Shown: positions 1-13,575, numbered from the stretch's first letter. The stretch: 64,000 bases of DNA from Pelecanus crispus (GCF_030463565.1 NC_134660.1:2431501-2495500), one strand, 5' to 3'. The notes: generated by a model not told the origin, from the sequence alone. Translations and numbers: made by a program.

Positions 1-3000
1 AGTCCCATGAGCGGCAGGGCTCGATCTGGGCTTGGGAGATGTAATATTCTGATAAAAAACGGCACTTCCTTTTCAAGCAGATAAGTGCGTGTGCTAGCAG
101 CACCACTGGAACCTCAGTACACGCCTAAGCGAGGGTTTGTCATCCTCTCCTGTCTCACTCCAGCCTTTTAACCGCCCCCTTTCACACACCTAAATGCAGC
201 AGCAATTAGCATCCATAAACCACAAATGTGGCTTCTATTTCTTTTTATTTCACAACCATGAAAGCTAGCTAACATTCATAACACCCGAAAAGTTGTCTGC
301 CTCAACAGATGAGGGAATTAAGACATAATTAAACACTCGTGCTTGACTGTGACTCCCATAGGAAAGAATGTGGCTTTTTAAATTTAATTTTTAAATTAAG
401 GATGCTTCAACTTCGGCCACCAAAGGTGACAGTGTTGGGGGCACATAAAGAAACAAGGGAAATTAAGTGCTTCCTCCCCTATCTGTCTCATTGCTTGTCT
501 CTTTTCAGACTAGACACAGGAAGCACCATGGGAACAGTGTATTTTTATGGTTGCAGGCAAGCATACACCATGTGCACCACAGCATGCAGCTTCCATTCCC
601 TTGAGGCAAAAAAAAAAAAAAAAAAGTTTTTTCTTTCTTTTTTTTTTTCTTGTTCTCCATCAAGCTTTTAATTAACATATTACTATAGCCTTCTGCCTGA
701 TCGTTTGCCCTATACTTAGCAATCATCATAGTTGAAGTCCTTTTAAAAGGGGTGTGTAATAGGACAGGGTGAACTGTTTTCATTGAGCGGCATCTCACCT
801 TCGTCAGTTATGACACATCATGAACCACACATCAGCCAGTGTGTTTGCACGTGCTCCAAGTACAAATATGGAATTGTTTGCTGAAAAAGTGGATTTTCTT
901 ACACCAAAAGAGCACCAGTTGTGATGATGCTTCAGCCCTATACACTAGTTTTAGTGTCTTTACAGCGTTTCTGTAGCCTTTTGAAAGGATCACAGTACCA
1001 CTTTCTGCAGACCTAACATAAAAGGCTCCACCAAACTAGAGCTAGACAACATCTAGATTTGATCAGGCTCCAACTTCTGCTCACAGTCTCAGAGTAAGTC
1101 CCCACAATGTATGTAGAGTGCCACCCATTAATAATGCAAGATTCACTAAGAATGCGTAGTCCAAGAAACTGGAAGATTACTACTTACTATGAATGCTTGA
1201 CAAAACATGGAAAAACCAGACATAACTGTATTGAAGAAAAATATGTTATAGACATACTAAGGCAGTGGAAAGCAGGCTATCAAATGCTTGATCTCATCTA
1301 TGAGTCAGTGGCCTCATGTTCTTTTATGATGGCCTTCAGCAGATGGAACAAACCCTGTGGGCATGGATCATGCAGGGGTTCAGGATAAAAAAAAAAAAAA
1401 AGGAGAGTTTTCTGTGATGCAGGCTATCATCAATGATGAATTGTGAAGATACCAAAGCAGAATTGCTCACTCACAAAAGGGGTGGATCACGAATACCATG
1501 ATTAACATTTATGAGAACCACACAAACATTTTTTATTATTTCTCTTTAAATTTGATATGTAATGAGGGTATTATTGATTGCACCCAGAAAAGTGCCAATA
1601 GTGGTTTGGGGTTTCTTTCTTCCCCTCTAAATAGACAGACTTTTCAGGTGTAGGCAGGACAGAATGCATTTCCCAAGAGCCATCACTGATACTGACGATA
1701 TTTCTATTCTATGATTCTGGAGAATACTATATATTCATTTTTACCAGGGCTAGTGATCCCCGAATGATAATACTCCCACCAGGCCAGCACTGTCAGAATG
1801 TGGTTTCACTTATCTAGAAGTAAGACAGATAGTTATTGAACCGCAAGGACTGCTCAGCAACTAACATAGCTGCTACTGTAATACAGTAGGCATGACATGA
1901 AAGATTATTTGTGAATTTTAGTATCCAACAGCAACTGAAGTGGCACTGGGCTTTAGGAAGAAATTTAAATGCACCTACTGATACCCACACAGCCTAGAGT
2001 ACTAGCGCAGCGTGCTTAAATATTTAAGATTTATTGTGCTTCCGGTATCAGAATGATTGTAGAGAACTGTATGCGAAGCAATGAAGTAAACACAATATAT
2101 ATTTTATTTTGTGCCACTTAACACTAAGATACTGTAGCTATCTTTTTTGTGCATTTAAAAAAGCTTTCTCTTAGCAATCACATCTTTATTTCTACAGTGA
2201 GAATCAAAGAATAGAGCACGGTGGTACTGAGTAGGTTTGTACTCACTTTATAATGAATGAACGCTCTAATGGTAAGGGAGTCTATCAGAGTGAAATGATG
2301 TTTTATTGATATTTATAGCATTATCTTTGAGATGTAAATTTTCAGTATTTGCATTCCAGAACAAATTGTAAAGCGACATCAAGAGATCAGCAAGAATATA
2401 AAAAGATGAATCATATATTAGAGCAGTATCAATATAAACATTCTCTCACAAGTGTTTAAGTTGTACCTGACTTAAATGTATGGAAAAGAGCCTGAGAAAT
2501 GGTGCTGAAGCTGAAGGGCGCAGGATAGTCATGGAACTGAAAAAAGACTTGCTAGATGCCCATGACGCTGCACCTGCAAGCGGGTACAGACAGGGCTGCT
2601 GGAACGGGAGGTGGGGAGAAGCTAGAGCAATTCCTCCTGGATGGTCAATAGTGAGGGGTTTGTGGAAGAAACCCTGTCCTGGATTCCTGTATCCACAGCT
2701 TAGTGACTGGGAGGAGCGAAGGGTGGGGACACTGGGAAAGCAGAGGTAGAAGTGAGTAGTGCAAGTGGAAATGGCGTAAGGGATGGACGAATAGCTGGAA
2801 TATGGCTGTGACTATTTTATGTGCTGTGGGATCTGAAAGAGGGATCAGATGCCTCGGATGTAGATAAAAAGCTCAAGCCTTCCATGTTCTGTGGATAAAA
2901 ACATGACCCTTCTCTTTTTAGGGTAAGCAGAGCAGATCTGTCCAAGCTAGATTCTACACCGCAGACATCTATACTAAACCACTCTCCACTGACTATAAAT

Positions 3001-4544
3001 AGAGTCCTGCTAAGAAGCAACTACTCTGGGGACACGAGGCATTTCATCCAAAGTCAGACACCCAAATTTGGTCAGAAAACCCACGTGCTCTCTCTCCATC
3101 GACTGTCAAGAAAGGCCAGACACCAGTACCGTTCCAGACACCAGTACAGTTCCAGACACCAGTACAGTTCCAGACACCAGTGTTGTAGATGCCTAAGTGA
3201 GATTAATTTCACCCTCCTCATGGACTCTTTTGCTAGTGCAGCACTTCTTGAGTGCTTTATGTTGTTTTGTACTTCATTAATAAATAGGAAAAGTTTAATC
3301 TTTAATAATGCAAAATTTTAACCTCTGAACACATCATTTTAGTCCAAAATAAGGTAATCACATTTATGTTACAGGGAACAACCAAGGCTACTAGGGCAAG
3401 CAGAACAGAGATAATTCTTTAGTGATTTGCTTGATTCATGCGATACGTAAACACTACCTCAAAACTGCTAACCAAAGCCACAGACATAATTTGTCTTGAC
3501 ACTGCTGTACTGCCATGGACATGCAGTACTTGAAAGGCAACATGAAACTGGTAAAACAATGTATGTCTTTTCCCCAGTATATGTATACCACATCCTCTAC
3601 CAGGCAGCATTTTTCACTGTTTGTGGTTGAGAACTGGCATAAATGAACACGCTCAGCTCACTGGCAGGAATGTTTATTAATGCTGTGATTTCAGTTTATG
3701 AGCTTCTGCATCGAGGAAGAAATTCAAAGTCTCTTGCTCTACATCTATGGCATATACACAGATACAAATCCTGAACTCTGAGGGCCTGGAAGATTGCTGA
3801 GTCCAGGAGCTGCTGCTTTTCTCTTTTCTCTATTAAGTGAAGAGGGCCTACTAGTTTTTAAAGATACACAGAAATACGCATTTATGTGGGACCTCTTAAA
3901 TAAAAAATAGTACATATTGGTTTAATATTTTATTCATACCTGTGTCTTCTTTCAGAGTTGTATAGGAAGGGTTTGCTGTTCAAATTAAACAATAAACACG
4001 GTAAACTGACCAGCCTTCTGTTCACCCACAGTTTAAAGTACAGGATTACTGCTACAGTTTTAAATTTTACAGGGCTGAGTTGTCCTATGAATTTGAGGTA
4101 ACTTGTCCTTTCTTTCAAAAAAAAAAAAGTTGCCAAGTTATCTTTCAGATATCAGAGTAGCTTAACAACATTAATAAGAAGTGCAGTCCTAACACACGCA
4201 TTTGTCATATGCAAACTACTTTTAAGAATTTGTATGCTACAACACACATTAGAAGAGCTCACCATATGCACACGCTTTTTTATCTCGCTATCCATATTTC
4301 ATAGATCCTGTAAAAGTGACCTTTATAAAATGCACGTGAGGTTCCCTGATGGAAAACAGTTGCTCCTCCCTTAGAGCATGTTGAAACGCTCTAAACTGAT
4401 TGTATTGTTATTCCTTTTTACAGACAAGCAGGAAAACCAGAGCCATGATCCAGAATAAACTTTCTAATCACTCTCATAGCATAATCAGATGAATAAAAAG
4501 ACAAAATATAACTACTATTTTTCAGAATTCAATCTCCACTTTAC
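1..4544. other. Intronic sequence of IKZF3, no exon seen
   Basis: AT-rich sequence downstream (in minus-strand sense) of the third IKZF3 coding exon. I searched the minus strand for the next expected Aiolos exon (acidic linker plus first zinc finger) and found no C2H2 motif or matching reading frame, so that exon should lie left of the window. The only structure noted is a short 18-bp tandem repeat near 3.1 kb. Confidence 0.6.
3116..3181. repeat. 18-bp tandem repeat, about 3.7 copies
   Basis: The unit CCAGACACCAGTACAGTT is repeated head to tail with one substitution in the first copy. It is a small local satellite inside the IKZF3 intron, with no coding meaning seen. Confidence 0.85.
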
Positions 4545-7500
4545 CTCCTGCTTCTTCATTAGACCGATTGTGTTCCTTCATATCTTCCGCATTATCCATA
4601 CTTTCCATTTCCTGGGATTTGTTCAGATTACAGTCTGTCAAAACCGCCTGTCCTTCTGGAAAAAAAAAAAAACCACACAGATAATTAACTTTATGCACCA
4701 AGAGTATTTCCAGGGGTTACATCAAAGTATCTGCAGACTCCCAATATTGCTCAGAATGCCCACAATGCTCTTCCTATAGATACATTAATTGCAGTTTGGT
4801 TGTTTGTATATGACTTTGGGAAGCAAATCCATTCTCTCGCACAGAGTACACGCCTTTAAGTCTTGAGCTTTTGCTCAGATTTAACTATTCTGGAGGTTGT
4901 TCTAAATGACAACAAAACAGGAATAAAATCCAGTACATGCAGCTCTATGTATCCCAGGTGCTCTGACAACTGCTGCTAGCAGGTACGCAAGCACGCGCTT
5001 CGGAGCATGGAAAAGGAATCACAGCTCTACTTTGTTCGTTTGGGCAAAATATTAATCATTCTGGCCCCAGGCCAGGAAACTGCTCGAGCACGTTTAATTG
5101 GAAGCCTCTTTGAACCCAGTTGCACTTCTCTGCTTATTTCACGTACGTCTTTTTAAGCATCAACATTATCAGAAAGTTTTCTGTTGATCACTGTGGCAGC
5201 AGTACGTCCCAGAAATCCAAGCCTCTCTTCTCCAAAAGCAAGCCAAATTTTTAACTATAGTGAAATTTATTTGGGTGAAGTTTTCCAAACAAAGCCTCTT
5301 TCATAAAATCCATAATACCAACTAACTCAGTATTATGCATATTCTCTAAGTTTCAGATCAGTATCTTGTTTAAAAAACTGACATCATTTTCTTTCAACAA
5401 CCCTGTGAATTTTTAAAGTTCACAGCAACATTGTGAAATTGCTGTTAAAATTGTTTAACTTGTTAACAGTTGGAGAGTAAAAAACCCAATCCTTCTCAAG
5501 CTAAATATTACATTGGATCTAAAAAAAAGAGTTTTATTTTTTGATTAACAAGAAAGTAAAACATTTGTCCAACTCACACAGGAGGTTTGTTTTCATATTT
5601 TCAGAAATGCAGTCAACCAAAAGAATCACATTATTCTTGCTTCCCTAATCAAAACTTCCAGCTTTCTTCTGAAAACATTTCCTTTCCTACTATATAGCCT
5701 TTTTTTCCCCCTTTAGTATCATTTTCCAATATTATATTGAACTTCCACAGTTTTATTTCCATTCTAGAATTTACTTTTTGCCTTTAATGCCCATCTTTGC
5801 ATTTGTGACTCTACTATTTGCTATTCAGTGTCCTGGGAATCTAAACAAGCTGCAATTCATATATTTTTCTCCATTTAAATTCAAAATTTTCAAGAGAGGG
5901 TGAAAGAACTTAACTTGAACAGCACAGTACCTGCAGCCATGGGCTGTTCCTGAGAATTACTGAGGTCCATACCTCCCTGTGAATCTGCAAAAGATAGAAA
6001 AGCAGTCTGAGTTGCTTAATATTTAGAACCATTCATGACACAGTTGTTATAGTCTTATAAATTCCCGTTTTCTTGACTGAAAGCAAAATTGAGAAAGCAA
6101 AATTCTCAAAGAAATAAATATCAAATAATTGTTATGTTGCATTGTACAGCTTCTTCATATCTTGAGTGCTGTCACGTGCACAGGAAAGGGATTAAGTATT
6201 ATTTTCTAACTTGAAAAAATTATAGAACAGAGTAGCCTACACTTTTGATTTAACATCTCATTTTGCACCCTGTGAGCACAGCACAGCAGTAGTAACTCTA
6301 TATGAAGTGAATTTCTATGAAGCATAAAGTACAAGGTATTTTTACATTCCTTTTACAATACAAAGGGAAAACCCTATTATCTTCACAAGATCTACTTGGT
6401 TTTCATGGGGATGCAAGTCTATTTCCCATTTAGAAATTCTGATCGGAATCACATGTCAGGAATTTTTAAAAAATTTTAGAGGACTACGTATGTGGCCTGG
6501 TTTCCAAAAGTGCTGAGCACTCAGCAGACTGCTCTGAAGACAATATAAGCTGCAGGTATTTACATCTTCCACTCCAGTGCCCAAATTTAGGCTGGCGAGT
6601 TTAACTGGAGGCACAGATCTGACCTGTCCAGAGAAGTTTTTACTCAATGCCTTGCTGTCTTGAGATTTCATTGATATGAGGGTTGATTTTCTTAAGTGTC
6701 ACAGCTAACCTGCTTCCTTCCTCCCTTCTTTCCTCTAGCTTTTTTCCTCTTTTTTTTTTTTTTTTTTTTTTTTTACATACCAGAAAATCTTTTCTCATCT
6801 TCGAACATAAAAAATAATAGCTCCAGGACTCGTAAAATTCATTCCTGGCAGTTACATAACAGAAATACACATGCAGTGGCCATGAGGTGTTAACCACTAG
6901 TGACATTTACCCCATAATTATCTATCTTTACCACCACTGCGTATGGAACATTTTTGTGGTCTCTGCAACGTCAAAATATAAAGCTCTGGTAACTCTACGG
7001 CAAAGAAGCCTCGTATCAGTTGAGGCTATCCAAAAAACTGCATGAATAGAGGATGGGCTGCTGCGTCCAACAAAATAAAGGCAAACTCAGGGAAGGGGGG
7101 AAAAAAAGGCAAGAATAGAACTATCCAGCAAATCTTTTTTAAATGTTTGGTTCTGTTGTCTCCTAAATGAAAGCATTCAGCTCCCATTTCTCAATAATGG
7201 GTCTAAGAGTTACATTATGCATGTAGTTCCCATTACTCTTAACCAGCTATTACCAAAGAGCAGCAAAAAAAGCCCCAATGCATTTAAGGATGGACTTAGC
7301 AATAATTCAAGCCACCCAGCAGTGGCCAGAGCTCTTCAGGGTGTAACTCCTGACTGGAGACAAGGTGTTAAGCTATTAGCACTTATGAAGTGTATCCTAA
7401 AATTAAATCAGAGCTCCTATCCTTTCATGCAAATCGAGCATGAATGCAAGCTTTTCATTAAGTGCCTTTTATTAGGGCTAAGAATGTTGCCTTGTGTCAT

Positions 7501-10500
7501 AGTCACGGAATTAAATAACAAAAAGTTCAAATATTTACTAGAGCTGTATTTTAAAAATAAATAAATAAGATCAAGAAACTCCATAGTTACGGCTCTCAAT
7601 TTGTCTTTGTTTCATTTTAGCATACCAGGAAAAGTGAGGTACAAGAAGCAAACGGACCAATTTATACTGCGAATAATGGTGGGGAACCATCAGCAAACAC
7701 ACGGTACGTGAACAAAATTCTCTCTAGTATTCATTTTAATTTTACATTGCAATAATGTAGATACTTAAATTACACAAACCCTTGTAATTGTGCAAATAAT
7801 TAAGCTCTGGGCAAGACAATGAAATCCCCATTATTCTGTAATACTTGAATTCGATTTTAATTGCATTCAGGAATCCTGTGCTGTTGCCCCATTTGGGTGA
7901 TAAAGCACTGAACTGGTCAGAGCCCCAGGATTAAGCAAAAAGGGTGCCTGCTGCGGGGGGGAGGTGTGGCTTGGAAACTCTGCAGCAATTCTGCCTTCCC
8001 CTGGGTTGCCAGGAGGTCTTGAAATGAAGACTTAGAGCCCGTCTTGAAACGAAGAATTAGAGCCCCTACGCGGCTGCTTCAAGTACGATAATTCTGCCTC
8101 TATTCCTGTGTAACTATATAGTTTTAGAAACCACTGCATTCCCCAGGACATCTCCCGAGCGCAGTCACTCCACTAAGGATGCATACATTGCTACAACTTA
8201 TTGGGTAAATCACATCAGCACAAGCTTCTGCGATTGTTCTTCTTCTTGCACAAGCAAGACCCCTAAGTCAGCTCTTCTGTCCTGAGCACCTCGGAGCTGC
8301 AGCTACAGGATAACTTGCTAGAGAACGGTACTGCCTGAACCCGCGACAGCCTAGCAGGACCTGTTCCACCAGTCCTCTGACACTCATCTAGCTAATTTTG
8401 AGATCATCTCCGCATATTTATTTACATTTTGTTGAGCATAACAGGTTCCTGTCCATGATGGGCTGCTGGACAGTACAATCCTTCTGAAGAGATAAGAACA
8501 ATGACACACCACGTAAAGTTTCTCTTTTCTGTTGAGAAATATCCCAGTCTTTGTATCACTTTCAAGCCTCCAACATCCACTCATCAGTACCTGGTTTCTT
8601 TATGATATTAGTCTCAAGTAGCTTTTTACAGCCTTAATGGTCTCTTAATATTTAACCTCAGGTCTCTTTCCCCAAGTACTTTAAGCCAGATCCTTCACTG
8701 TGTCACCTAAGTGTGCTAGAAGGAGAAGGTCCATGAAGCCTCCATCCCCAATTCTGTACAAATAAGACCGTATTTCTACCTAACGTTCAGAAAGCACAAC
8801 ACGGGAAATCACTTACAGAACACGTTAGTCTTCCCAAGCTTCACAGAGATCCACTGACTAGGGTGCATGGAACGCTTGTCTTGTGTGTGTTGCAGCTGAC
8901 GCACGAGGTTCATTTACAAAGCAGAAGTAAAATTCATGTGCCCTTGAAACCAATCCTTAGCCATCCTGTGTTCTGCGCCAATAGCCAAAGTGAGCAAAAA
9001 TATTCAAATAGCTTGCTAAAAAAGTGTAATGGCATTTTTTTAATACAGTTATGTATTAATTTTTTTATCCTGGTATTTGACCAATTAATAGAAGCAACAA
9101 AACAGCCTACCTGTATTTTAACTAAAAAATAATAATAATAAAAAATTTCAAATAAATTATTCCACTAATATCCTTTAACACAAACACAGCTGTAGGGAAC
9201 AGAACGGGAGGTATGTCTTGAATTATTATAGTCTTACCTGTTTGCCTCCAAAGTGAAAACCAGAACATTGCCTTTTTACTGCCAGCTGCATTTTTCAACC
9301 CAACAACGTCGTGAAGCGGACATCTTTTTAAATCCCATATGCTCTTAGTCCTTCTAGCACAGCATATGGAACAAACACAACTCGTTTCCTTGTCTTTGCG
9401 CCGTCTTGAGAGGCACGAGCACGCCAAAATAAAAACCACACCGATCTTGGCCACCACCCTGCAGGTAGACTCCCACAGCCTTATCCCTAAACGCTCGCAG
9501 CGGAGCCAGCGCCTTTGCTGCGTACAGCAGTCAACCTCTTTCACCCCAGCATGTTTTTCCACCTCCAGCCCGCGTTGTACTATTAAAGAGAGAAAGCCTA
9601 TCTAATTTCCCCACTGAATGGCCTTCTGCAGTATTTACAGTCTCAGCAGCTTTCTGAAGAAGGCACCTGGACCAAATAAACTCTTTGCTCTTTTAATAAC
9701 AGGTAATACTTTGCTGGTCTTAAGCGCCATGTAATGTTTGAAATGACACAGGCATTTTAAGTGCACATGTCATTTTGGGAAGAAATCCTCATCAGCAACG
9801 TGTAACTGAAGATAAAATTTTTCTCATATTGTAGCATATGACCTTCTGAAAACAGCAGAATATCTTCTAGTAACTCAAGGTGTTCACCCCAGTGCAGCAA
9901 ATGGAAATGACACGAGGTCAGTTCTTGTGATCTTTGCAAAAGTAAACCAGTCGTGAAGGGATACAGCGCAGCAGACTGCAGACTTTGGCTTCCTAGACCC
10001 AGGTCTCAAACACCTACTCTTGCCAGCGCCCATTTCCCGGTCAGCGACCGTACTGAGCCTCCTCACGCTGAGCACAGAAAATCGAGGACAGAAGCGTTAC
10101 CCCTTTGTCCTCAACAGCAAATTTCCCATCAAGTCCAGTAGAACTGAGATTTTCCCAAGACCCGTGAAAACAGAGACACGTAGCAGTTACAGTATCCAGA
10201 GATAATACAGTATATCGCTGTCTTTTACATTAACTTCATCCCCAACATAACAAGCTCAGGCACATTAACTGATCCTCATAATCCCCACAAACAGAACTAA
10301 AACCTGAAGGATTATTTGCACGTTGACTTGAAGCGTACAAGAAATAGGAACACAAAAAAGAGACTTCTCAGATAATCTCAGCTGTAGTGGCAGAAACGTG
10401 CTTATTTTCTAATCAGAGACTAAAATTACTGACACGCCGAAAGAGCCGTCTTCTCCCACAAGAGACAGACAGACAGTCGTCCTGACTTGATCAAGAAAAT

Positions 10501-11327
10501 GAGGCTGCGTTTTAAGTGCCAAACTACCACCAGACCCCTTCTTTCAAAACATTAGGTACACCTCGCAAGGAGCGATAGTCTCAATTAAGTCAGATTCTGT
10601 GAGAGCAAATATTTAAATACAAACATTGGAAAAACCTTTAGCAAAGGAAAAGATAGGGTTTTTTTAAATAGACAACTGCATCTAACATAAAATAACCAAA
10701 AACCTCAAGTCACTGAGACACAGCGGACTCTAAACTCAAGCCCTTAAAACGATGAGTTGAAACAGCCCGGTCAGAACATCCACCTCTGAACTAATAAATC
10801 AAGTGATGCTTCGCAACGCTTCTTTGCCAGGCTTGTTAAAAGCACTGGTAATTTTGCTTTTCTTCAAAAGCGGATTACGCTGCAGCCCGAGATCAACACG
10901 CAACTTGTTGGTTGGTTTGGCTTTTTTTTTTTTTTTTGCTGGCTTTGAAAGTTTTACAAGCGAAAAGAAACCAAGACGCCTTTTAATTCGTTAAGCCCTA
11001 GAGTATGAACGGTGGATAAAGCCGGCTCTAAAACCCAACTTTATCATACGTGTTGTGATGTTTCTGAAATTAAACCGGGGGGGGGGGGGGGGGGGGGGGT
11101 TAAAAAAAAAAAAAAAAAAGCCCCGCTCGTTTCCTGTTTAATTGCAAGACGCGATTAGATTTCTCCTCCAGAGCTGCGATCTCTCTGCAGAAAGCGCTGA
11201 AGAAGCCGCTTGGAAGCGAACGGGAGGCGGAGCACGGTGCCAGCGCCCCGGGGGGGTCGGCGGGGAGGGCGGGGGAGCGGCAGCCCCCCGCGCCCGGGGA
11301 AAAGCGGGGTCGTTTCTCACCTTCCAT
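4545..11327 (-). CDS. IKZF3: IKZF3 (Aiolos) 5' coding exons, partial
   Basis: Three minus-strand exons join in phase: 11321-11327 (ATGGAAG then GTGAGA donor), 5931-5984 and 4545-4655, all with AG/GT borders and phase 1 joins. They encode MEDSQGGMDLSNSQEQPMAA and then a stretch with AVLTDCNLNKSQEMES. This lines up with the Aiolos N terminus (MED-Q, then S/T-QEQ, then AVL-D--L-KS-EME). Aiolos is an Ikaros-family zinc-finger transcription factor of lymphocytes. All zinc fingers are encoded further left, outside the window, so DNA binding cannot be checked. The first coding exon carries only seven coding bases inside a CpG island, followed by an intron of about 5.3 kb. ZPBP2 is the divergent neighbour, as in mammals. 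The assignment rests on N-terminal similarity plus synteny; IKZF1 fits less well. Confidence 0.83.
5985..11320 (-). other. IKZF3 first intron
   Basis: Intron between the seven-base first coding exon and the second coding exon of IKZF3. It is mostly AT-rich, with a long T tract near 6751-6774. On the plus strand, 7621-7703 looks like an exon (AG before, GTACGT after) but matches no family I recognise; see findings. Confidence 0.6.
11077..11119. repeat. Adjacent G23 and A18 homopolymer runs
   Basis: A run of 23 G at 11077-11099, then TT, then 18 A at 11102-11119, just inside the IKZF3 first intron. On the minus strand this is a T tract followed by a C tract. The G run could form a quadruplex. 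Its length may be uncertain because sequencing slips on such runs. Confidence 0.85.
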
Positions 11328-11660
11328 GCTCCGGCCGCGGCTCCCGGCTCCACCTGCCCGCCCGGGCTCGGGGACTGTCAGCGCGGGCGGCGGGAGCGAA
11401 CCGGCCTCGCCTCCCGCGGGCACCGCGACATCCGGCCCGGCCCGGCCGCGCTCGGCGGGCGGAGAGCGGCGCCGGGCGGCGGCCGGCGGAGCCGCCCCGC
11501 TCCCAGCCCCGGCCGCTTTGCCCGAGGCGGAGCCGGTGCTGAGCCACGGCTGCTCGGCGGGGCACGGGGGGGGGTGAGGGCGAAGCGTGGGGTGGGGTTT
11601 TTTTGGGGGGGGGCTGAGGGAGACCCCGGCCGTTGTCGCAGGGCAAAGGGCATCGGGGCA
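11200..11660 (-). promoter_or_regulatory. CpG-island promoter of IKZF3
   Basis: Very GC- and CpG-rich stretch surrounding the IKZF3 start codon (11327-11325, minus strand). The plus-strand and minus-strand open frames here overlap in several frames and are low-complexity Pro/Arg/Gly/Ala, as expected for a CpG island rather than protein. Transcription start sites cannot be fixed from sequence. The right edge abuts a solo LTR. Confidence 0.7.
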
Positions 11661-11676
11661 TCTCCAGGAGGGGAGG

Positions 11677-12208
11677 TGTCCTGGTTTCGGCTGGGATAGA
11701 GTTAATTTTCTTCCTAGTAGCAGGCACAGTGCTGCATTTTGGATTTAGTAGGAGAAGAATGCTGATAGCAACAACTGAAACATCAGCGTGTTAAGTACTG
11801 CTCATGCCAGTCAAGGACTTTTCAGCTTCCCATGCTCTGCCAGGGGCACAGCCAGAATAGTTGATCCAAACTGCCCCAAGGGCCATTCCATACCATATGG
11901 CATCATGCCCAGTATAGAAACTGGGGGGGTTGGCCGGGGAGCAGCGATCGCTGCTCAGGAACTGTCTGGGTATCGGTCGGCAGGTGGTGAGCAATTGCAT
12001 TGTGCATCACTTGCTTTGTATATTATTATTATTATTATTTTATTGTTACTATTATCATTACTATTTTACTTTATTTCAATTATTAAACTGTTCTTATCTC
12101 ACCCCAGGAGTGTTTCTCACTCTTACTCCTCCAATTCTCTCCCCCATGCCATCGGGGCAGGGGGAATGAGCAAGCGGCCGAGCTGCTGCCTGGGGCTAAA
12201 CCACGACA
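11677..12208 (+). mobile_element. Solo LTR of an endogenous retrovirus
   Basis: A 532-bp element starting TGTCCTGGTTTCGGCTGGGA and ending GGGGCTAAACCACGACA, flanked by the direct repeat GGAGG (11672-11676 and 12209-12213). The TG...CA ends and 5-bp target duplication mark a solo LTR. It is the same family as the inverted copy at 53358-53918. It contains a TTA-rich tract and a perfect 18-bp palindrome at 11939-11956. No internal retroviral coding sequence is present. It lies about 350 bp upstream of the IKZF3 start codon, in opposite orientation. The 5-bp duplication argues against a class with 6-bp duplications; the exact family was not determined. Confidence 0.92.
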
Positions 12209-13457
12209 GGAGGCTGAGGGCAGCCCGAGCACCGCACTCTCCCCCGGCAGCCGGGTGAAGGCTGGGGGCCAGGCCACGCTGCGGCAGGAGCCCCGAGGCC
12301 CACGCACACCAGGCTGAAAGAGGGCACGGGCAGACCGTGAACCCCCGGGAGCACCCCCGAGATGCTAAGGGGCCAAGACAAAGCACTGGGAACCCCTCTG
12401 CTTTAGAGAAAATGTCCCTCTCCATGGGAGATGAGCCCTTTCTCCACCATCAGAGGTGGCTCCACGGGTGAAGAAGCCACAGCAGGTCCTTAGGCAGGCA
12501 CACTGCCAGGAGCGGGGGTGAGGGGAGCAGCTCCAGGAGCCATAAACCAGAGTAACGCTAGCCCGAGGGCTTAGACACGCTGCCAGCTTCGGGGCCAAGG
12601 CAGCCGGGCGATGGCACAGATCCCCAGCCGCCCCCCGCACCGCGAGCTAGCTCAACACTTCCCTCCGACCCACATCTCCGCTCGCAAGCGGCCTGCTCCG
12701 ATTCCCCCCAGCTCCCTCGGCACTGCCAGGCGGGAAGCCATTTGACAGCCCCTTCCGCGAGAGGCTCGCCAGCAAGAAAAATGGATCCGCAACCCGTTAT
12801 GGACAGCCGGCCAAAACCACTGCTTAGCATTTAGGGAGCCCTTCATCTTGAATGCCTGCAGCAAGCACTAACACCCAAAATAGCGCGGGAAAGCCGTTTG
12901 TGATGACTTGGGTTAGGTCACTCAAGGGACAGTAGCTATTCATATGGAGAATTTAGCAGGGCGACACAGAGCTATTTTGCATTGGCAGACTTCCGACTCA
13001 TTTTATTTTACGCTGCAGAGCCAAGCGGTCTAAGCCTTTATTAGAACTGGTGTGGCAGTTGTGCGCCGCGATGCCCACGCACATGCGAAAGTTAATTTCT
13101 TTTCTACATACTTAATTTCCTTTATGTGCAGTTTGTCCTGGCTCTGTTTACACATCACGTAAACATGGTGAGGCAGCCTCAACTGTTAAACAAACACTGC
13201 TTTCTTTGCATCATTCATTAACGGGTCGCACTCCTCGGACTGTACATTAAAGTTAGATGACAGATAAGAGTAAAATACAACTTATGTTAAGTTAGCAGCT
13301 TTTTCTTAATGAAATAGCATTGCTACTTAAAAGAAAATCAAGCTACAAAGTTGTTTAATAAAGCAAAGATTAATTTTGCTCATAGTCCTCGGGGGATTGC
13401 TAAACGGCCTTTTTTGTATGTTTAAGACAGAAGTCTGAAAAGAGGCTCACTCTACAC

Positions 13458-13575
13458 AGGGCTTGGACGGGGCTTTGAGCAACCTGACCTAGCGCAGGAT
13501 GTCCCTGCCCACGGCAGGAGGTGGCACCAGATGACCTTTACGGGTCCCTTCCGACCCAAACCCTTCTACGATTCA
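13458..13575 (+). mobile_element. CR1 LINE 3'-end fragment
   Basis: Contains the characteristic 3' end of chicken-repeat-1: TTGAGCAACCTGACCTAG, then GTCCCTGCCCACGGCAGG, then a TGACC-TTACGGGTCCCTTCC segment ending near TTCTACGATTC. It is 5'-truncated and noncoding, with several substitutions from the usual 3' end, suggesting an old insertion. Confidence 0.88.
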
